From contig JASANC010005175.1 of NCBI GenBank assembly GCA_030248135.1, positions 1 through 64,000 of the forward strand: a stretch of DNA of 64,000 bases, in the 5' to 3' direction. The notes beneath the pieces are model-generated. The model saw nothing but the letters and a program-made list of their open reading frames with translations. It was not told the origin of the DNA and made no database searches. Below, one piece after another: positions 58,438 to 64,000 of this stretch. Within the stretch, counting starts at the first letter, position 1, and every line of letters begins with the position of its first letter. The DNA is from Theristus sp. LFF4_11 (lineage: Eukaryota; Nematoda; Chromadorea; Monhysterida; Xyalidae). Position numbers and translations under genes: made by a program.

Positions 58438-60112
58438 GATTCAAGATTCAAGATTCAAGATTTTATTTAACGCGCAACACCTTTAACAAAAACACAATGA
58501 TAAACAATTAACATAGGGTAATGACAAAATTATTAAAAAAATGAATGAAACAAACAACTATTATATCATTGTTTTGTATCGGGTGCCGGATGTGGGCAAG
58601 AATTGCCCATGTCTTTACCCTAAAACAAGCTGAAGTTGAAAAACATTTGGAGGCACGAACTCTATCCAAAAAAAAACTCAATTCACACACAAAACGAGAA
58701 CCGAAAACTGAAGAACCCGAAACAATCAATAAACAAAAAACTTCAATGAGTGGCTTTCTTAAACACAAGATAAAGAACAGCAACGACGCCTGTGACGGCT
58801 CAACACTATGATGAAAAAACCAAAAAAACCAAAGAAACAAGTCTATGAGCTGTCTCTTCATTCATCATTTTATTTTGTTTGTTTTTTCTTTTTTTCTTTT
58901 TTTGCACATCTTTTTTCTTTCTTTTTTCTCTTTTTTCTTTTTTTTCCTTTTTTAAGAGACGCAGAAACAGACATATCGCAAACACACAAAGGACTCTTAA
59001 AACAGTCACACACTAAGACACATACCAAAACACGATCCGAAACGCACTGAACATAAACGAAGCAACCAAAACAAAAAACAAACCGAGCCAAGTCAAACGA
59101 GAAAAAAAATCTGAACTGAACAGAACACAACAAAACGAACTCAAAAATCAAAAATGAAAAGAAGCAGAGTCGAATTTCTCGCGAACACAGGAAATGATTC
59201 TTGAACCAAGTTACACATCAAAAAGACGAACCAAAGCAACTGAACAACAGCACAACAGTCGAAACAAAACGATGTATAACGATAACCATACCTGGCAAAA
59301 ACATAATCGAAAAACGGTACTAAACAAGACGAAATCAGCAATCAAAAATGAATGAAGAGACGCAGAATTGAAGATATCGCGAACACAGACTCTTGAAATT
59401 AGCGTTTCATTTCAAAAACACGAATCGAAAATGAGCCGAACGGAAACAAAGCAACTACAACAGAAACGAAACCAACCAAACATAGCAAAAACAGAATCGA
59501 ACCAAAACGGTACGGATCAAAACAAACACAACCAACAAAGGTGAAAAATGAAAAGACGCAGAATCGTACTTATCACGAACACACAAACACACAAACACAC
59601 AAAACACACAAAATGACGCAAAGAAAATGACTATATAAAAAATCCAATTGTTCAATCAAAAAGACGAACCGAACAGAAACTAGGCAGCCGAAACAGAACA
59701 AACTAAACCAAACCAAACAAATGCAAAACCGAAACAAGAACGGCACGGCACGGAACTAAAACGCGAAAACCAAACAAATAAATAAACAGACCACATGCCA
59801 ACGAAGATACAACCGCGCGACAAACCAGCGGTTGTGCGGACTCCCCTAGTCAAGTATTGTAGAGAACTTTTTTTGAAACAAAAGTCTTAATTTTTTGGTA
59901 TTCGGATGAACGGAGATAGCTCTTAAACTGGCCAACAGTAGGGGATGAAACCGTGGTATCCTCAAGAGAATTCCACAATGATATTACTCTGACACTGAAA
60001 AAATGCTTGCGGACAGACGTTGTTGTTGTTGGAACTGTGAGCTTGAGAGTATGTCCCCGAGTGTTAACACCATATCCTGGCTGGTGAAATACGAAGAAGT
60101 CATTTATATTAG
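58438..60112 (-). mobile_element. 5'-truncated LINE (non-LTR retrotransposon)
   Basis: Read on the minus strand, 60112-59850 encodes the last ~85 residues of an ORF2: FHQPGYGVNTRGHTLKL, HFFSVRVISLWNSLED and VGQFKSYLRSSEYQ, then a stop at 59852-59850. The pattern FFs.RVi..WN.L....s...FK..L is typical of the C-terminus of CR1/Jockey-type elements. About 1.4 kb of low-complexity 3' UTR follows, ending in TTGAATC repeats at 58438-58462. The RT and endonuclease are absent, the usual result of 5' truncation. Confidence 0.65.
59850..60112 (-). pseudogene. LINE ORF2, C-terminal fragment
   Basis: Only the carboxy end remains, with no start and no catalytic domain, so it cannot be functional. See the LINE entry for the motif. 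Confidence 0.65.
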
Positions 60113-61063
60113 GAAAGCCCCTAACCCTAGGTACACCCCCCAGAGCACCCGAGACCTCCGCGTGGGGGGGGGGTGGGGGGGGTCACGCGACACCCACCCC
60201 CCAAAACCTGACACTGGACCATCCACACCCCCCCCCCCCTCGAAATTTGCTAGACACCCCCACCCCCCCTCTAGATGGACCTAAGTAACAGTGACACCCC
60301 CCAAAATTTTTTTCGGACCACCCAAAAATCATGAATTTTTGCTCAAAAATCATGATTTTTTGTCTTTAAAGTCTATAATATAAGCTAAATATATGATAAC
60401 TTGACATTCTTCATTGTAATTTCAAAGATTTTGCAGCAAAATTTCGCGTTTTTCTTTCAAAATTTAAGCGAAAAAATCTCATGGGTGGGGTGGGGGGTGT
60501 GCACCCCCCCAGAAATTTTTCTACAATAGTGCACCCCCCATGGCCTACGCCTGGGGGGTGTCACTGTACCATGACTGACACCCCCCACTGAAAAATTTTC
60601 GGCACCCCCCCCCCCACGTGACGACACCCCCCCCCCTCGAAAATTTGCTTTCACCTTCGGTACTGTCCCCAGCCCAAGTGAAAATACACATACCGGCTTG
60701 AAATTCGATCAATTCTGATGATGTGTCGCGACGGCAGGACACGAAACGGCAACCAGACAACGTAACGCTTGCAAACGGAGCAGCTCGGACGCTCAAATTT
60801 AGATTGCGAGGCGAATCGTCACCTTATCTGCATCGGAAATGGTAAGCCAACCTTTGGGACGCTCAAAAACTTTATCGCAGATGTTGTTGAAGCCTGAAAT
60901 CAGTCAGTACCAGTACCGTGGGCCCAAACAAATTTTCGAAGGGGGGGGGTATGGTGTAGGGTTAGGGGCTTTGAAAAAAAATTTTTTTTATTTTTTTTTT
61001 GTTTTTTTTTAATTTGGATTTTTTTTTCAAACTTAAAAAAAAATTTGAAAAATTTTTCTTCTA

Positions 61064-61286
61064 CTTTGCTCTGAAAATTCGATTTATGGCATAATTTTTT
61101 GAAAGTTCAAACCAAATTTTCTTCCCAACTTCTTTGTGTGCTTAGGTACATGTCATTATTTGGTCATTTTGACCGACGTACTCCATGTTTTTCGATTTGG
61201 ATGACTTCTAGAGTCAATTTTTAGCGTTGAAATGACTTAACTGAATTGAAATATCGTTTCAGAAATCGTTTTCTTGCAACTTATGT
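61064..61286. repeat. Right arm of the ~223-bp inverted repeat pair
   Basis: Inverse of 58214-58437 with a handful of differences. The two arms are 2.6 kb apart with the LINE fragment between them. Confidence 0.75.
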
Positions 61287-61477
61287 CAGGTCCACACCTG
61301 GCGCCTACTTCTTTCCTCAACTGGAATGCTAAACTATTTTGTTCTTTTACACCACACACACCAGTTACAACAGTTAAACTCTTCTTTTCACATCCCCCCC
61401 ATGGGACCGATTTGTATACATACTTAAAAGTGATTTTTTTTGATTTCTGATCAGAGGTTGCTTGCAATGAGTCGTTG

Positions 61478-61513
61478 TAGGTTCCTAATCCTAAACCTAA
61501 TCCTAAGCCAAGC
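61478..61513. repeat. Short CCTAA-type tract
   Basis: CCTAATCCTAAACCTAATCC followed by TAAGCCAAGCCTTTTT, the same ending as the tract at 57291-57363. Confidence 0.45.
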
Positions 61514-62516
61514 CTTTTTGATAAGGTGAAAATGATCAATTTAGTTTTTGCATTTTTTTCTTTCCTGTGTTAAAGGGCAGGGGCCACCGCTACTGCACAT
61601 GCACCTGTTTTAATAATGATGCATTACGGGGTCCCACGTTACCATAGGTTGGACCCCCCCCCTCACTTTTTGGTCGGCACCCCCCCCCCCACGGCACCAT
61701 ACCCCCCCCCCCTTCGAAAATTTGTTTGGGCCCACGGTACTGCACCCGACGCATAGTTGTTCCAGAGCCGAGGGGTTGGGGGGGGGGCCGATATAGATAG
61801 CTGGAGCAAATTTTCTAGATAGATAGATAGCTGGAAAATTTTGGGGGGGGCCGCGGGGGGGGGCCATGTGACTTTGGGGGGGGGGCGGTCAAAATTTTGA
61901 AATTTGATAGATAGATAGCTAAAACGCTAAAAAGCTATAAAAACAGCAAAATAATGCTAAAAATACGCTAAAAATCAAGTATAAACGCGTATTTTACTTA
62001 AAATCAGCGAAATTTTCAAGAATTACGAGCAAAAATGGTCAATTTTGGTCAAAAATTGACTCATTTTATGTCTTCGAAGACAAAAATTTTCAGATAGATA
62101 GCTGGCTGAGAATTTTTTTTAGATAGATAATAGCTGAGCCGAAACCTGTTTGATAGAGATAGATTCGAAAATTTTTTGGGGGGGGGGGGCGGCCCCCCCC
62201 CAGGCCCCCCCTAGAACAACTATGACCCGACGGTCTCTGGTGCTCTGGGAAGGGGTCCCACTCCCACCCCCCCCCGCCCACGGTACTGGTCAGTACCGAA
62301 GGCGAAAGCAAATTTTCGAGGGGGGGGGTGTCGTCACGTGGGGGGGGGGGGTGCCGAAAATTTTTCAGTGGGGGGTCACAACTTTGATTTTTGAAATTGT
62401 TTTTTCAATTTTTTTTGAAAACAAAATGACGATTGTTTTTTTTTAACAACCCTAGTCTTGTCTTGTCCTGACGACGTCACGCCCACGCTCACGACATCAC
62501 CATTCACTCATAAAAA

Positions 62517-63856
62517 ATGCCGGTTTTTGAGCTGGACACCAACGTCAAGAATGTGCCCGGTTCATTCGTCGAGGACACAACAAAGCTGGTCGCCGACATT
62601 CTCGGAAAGCCTGCCTCGGTGAGTTGACTCTCTATCGCGGCGCGGCTGCGATTGTATCGTGTTTGTGTCGTGACGTGTGCACAGTATGATTGTTTCTTTA
62701 AACCTGTCAGCTTTTATAAGCAGAATACAAAACCCGAGAAGGAAAAATGATGAATGGTTCGAGATCGAGACAGGGCCAATCAATACTTTTGCTTCGCTCG
62801 CCACGTGAAGTGGGGGGAAACGGCAGTATCTCAGCCCCGCTGTATCGTGTGGCTGGAAGTGGAGGCACCGAATTTTTCTGATTATTTCTGCTGAACATTT
62901 CAACATGCCCGATTTCAATAATCCACAAAAATGCCGCTCTTCTGCTGACTGCGATCACAAGCCGTGTGGTGTGTCTCTCATTCATTTCTGTTACGACATT
63001 GCAGTACGTGATGGTGATCGTTCGTGTCAACGAGCAAATGGCGATGGCCGGATCGCGAGAGCCGTGCGCGTGCGCCAAGCTCGGATCGCTGGGCGCCGTC
63101 GGCAAGGGCGTCAACAGTAAACACGCCGCTGCCATCACCGCGCATCTGCAGGAGAAACTCGCCGTGCAGCCCGGACGGTAGAGAAAAGACCAGTGTTTTT
63201 GTGGAAGATTTTTTTGTTTATTGTTTGTTGTGTTAGCGCCACCTCTGTTCCAGAAACTCGATGGTGCCAAACTTCGGTTGATTTGGAGGGGTCAGGTGCA
63301 AGTGAATTGACGCGGAGCGTCGCGCGTCCCCGTGAACGAATGCTTCGACACGAAAGAAAACCGCTCCGTTTTTAAGAGCAACCAGTGATGGGTGCTTCAT
63401 CTCGATTTCGTAGATGTCCATGGGCAATCGTTTGTTCAGGTGTTGAGGTTCTTGTCGGTTAAAAAGTGTCGAAGCATGAAATGAAATGAAACGTTTGTGT
63501 TGTCAATTACCGGCGGGCACTATCCATGGTGAGATGATAAGTCATGTCACCCTCGTAACTTGAAATGGGGGGGGGGGACGCGCTAGTGGATCATGAGCAT
63601 GAGCATGCCGATGCCGTGCGCGTGCGCTTTAGTAATGAAGCTTTAGGGGTACGTACCCTTGCTGTCCCGGTGCTGTGCGTCGGATAAACAACACAAGGCA
63701 GCTTCTTCAGGGTTGGGCTTGTGCGGTTGAAAAATATATGAAGTTCAGTTCAAATCGATCATGAACGAAGGGCCTGTTTTGATTTTCAGGGTCTATTGTA
63801 CGTTTGTGAACATGAGCGCGCACGACGTTGCACTGGGTGGAAACACGTTTGGCTGA
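62517..63856 (+). CDS. mif: Macrophage migration inhibitory factor (MIF) homologue
   Basis: Exons 62517-62618, 63005-63177 and 63790-63856 join in phases 0 and 2 to give 113 residues, the normal MIF length of about 115. It begins MPVFELDTNV, so Pro1, the catalytic base of MIF tautomerase activity, is exposed after Met removal. GKPAS keeps the lysine near position 32, and YVMVIVRVNEQMAMAGS and AVQPGRVYCTFVNM match the conserved strands. The mammalian CxxC redox motif is not kept: here it reads CACA within EPCACAKLGSLG. MIF forms a cytosolic or secreted homotrimer without a signal peptide, as here. Parasitic nematodes secrete MIF to modulate host immunity, but free-living species also have it, so its presence says nothing firm about lifestyle. 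Confidence 0.92.
63540..63640. repeat. Short repeat in the second MIF intron
   Basis: A G run followed by GCGCTAGTGGATCATGAGCA also occurs near 57431-57470, followed in both places by ATGAGCATGC-like and GTGCGCGTGCG sequence. Confidence 0.5.
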
Positions 63857-64000
63857 TGCCGAAAATGGTGATGAATATGGTGTTCTTGGTTTGGGAGAAG
63901 CTTGATTTTGTAGTTTAGGTTGGCTTAACTGGGTTTGATTTAACTGATATACGACTACGAGTATCATCAATACTGAATTAGGGTTGTTTTCTTTTTTTTT

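Larger units (their letters stand above)
60130..62385. repeat. C/G-run inverted repeats
   Basis: Blocks of 6-12 C or G with CAAATTTTCGAGGGGGG or its inverse at 60234-60260, 60571-60664, 60925-60950, 61650-61740 and 62285-62378. The blocks 60571-60664 and 62285-62378 are near-perfect inverted copies with GTCGTCACGTGGGG in the middle. Between them are TAGA repeats (61790-62160). Homopolymer lengths may be unreliable. No gene seen. Confidence 0.65.

Overview
The window is animal nuclear DNA: multi-exon genes with GT..AG introns, GC-richer exons in AT-rich introns, and about half the sequence made of mobile elements and repeats. The gene content (secreted von Willebrand A proteins, C-type-lectin proteins, a GT92/DUF23 glycosyltransferase, a RasGRP-type exchange factor, MIF) points to a nematode. 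This is inferred from protein families only; I cannot name the species. Exon models were built by hand from splice signals and checked for reading-phase continuity.

Layout. 1-588 (-): part of a C-type lectin domain running off the left edge. 1.9-3.6 kb: a foldback element. 4.3-6.2 kb (-): a secreted single-vWA protein. 7.6-31.6 kb (+): a 17-exon secreted protein with three vWA domains and Thr-rich ends; one intron holds two 21-bp satellite arrays and longer tandem repeats, and another holds a complete young LTR retrotransposon (18.9-29.7 kb, antisense). 32.2-34.8 kb: a 2.5 kb foldback with ~0.9 kb arms. 37.7-50.7 kb (+): a RasGRP homologue with a 113-glutamine tract inside its REM domain; a complete GT92 glycosyltransferase gene (43.0-45.9 kb, -) is nested in the intron that splits its second EF hand. 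51.3-56.4 kb (-): a two-domain C-type lectin protein, 5' exon missing. 56.4-62.5 kb: repeats, including a 5'-truncated LINE. 62.5-63.9 kb (+): a complete MIF gene.

The most unusual object is the LTR element. Its two 505-bp LTRs differ at only two positions by eye, and it keeps a 1418-codon pol-like frame and a 542-codon frame with two CCHC zinc knuckles. Yet the catalytic residues of protease, reverse transcriptase and RNase H are replaced at the expected places. Scattered through its leader and both frames are 16 copies of CATGGAGG, all on the sense strand, each at the tip of a small hairpin with loop ATGGAG (ATGGA once) and a stem that differs from copy to copy. A 17th hairpin has the same loop closed by an A-T pair. 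Compensating stems around a fixed GGAG-containing loop suggest a dispersed RNA recognition signal, perhaps for packaging by the zinc-knuckle proteins. A second unexpected pattern is a ~200-bp repeat family that starts within tens of bases of the 5' splice site in six introns.
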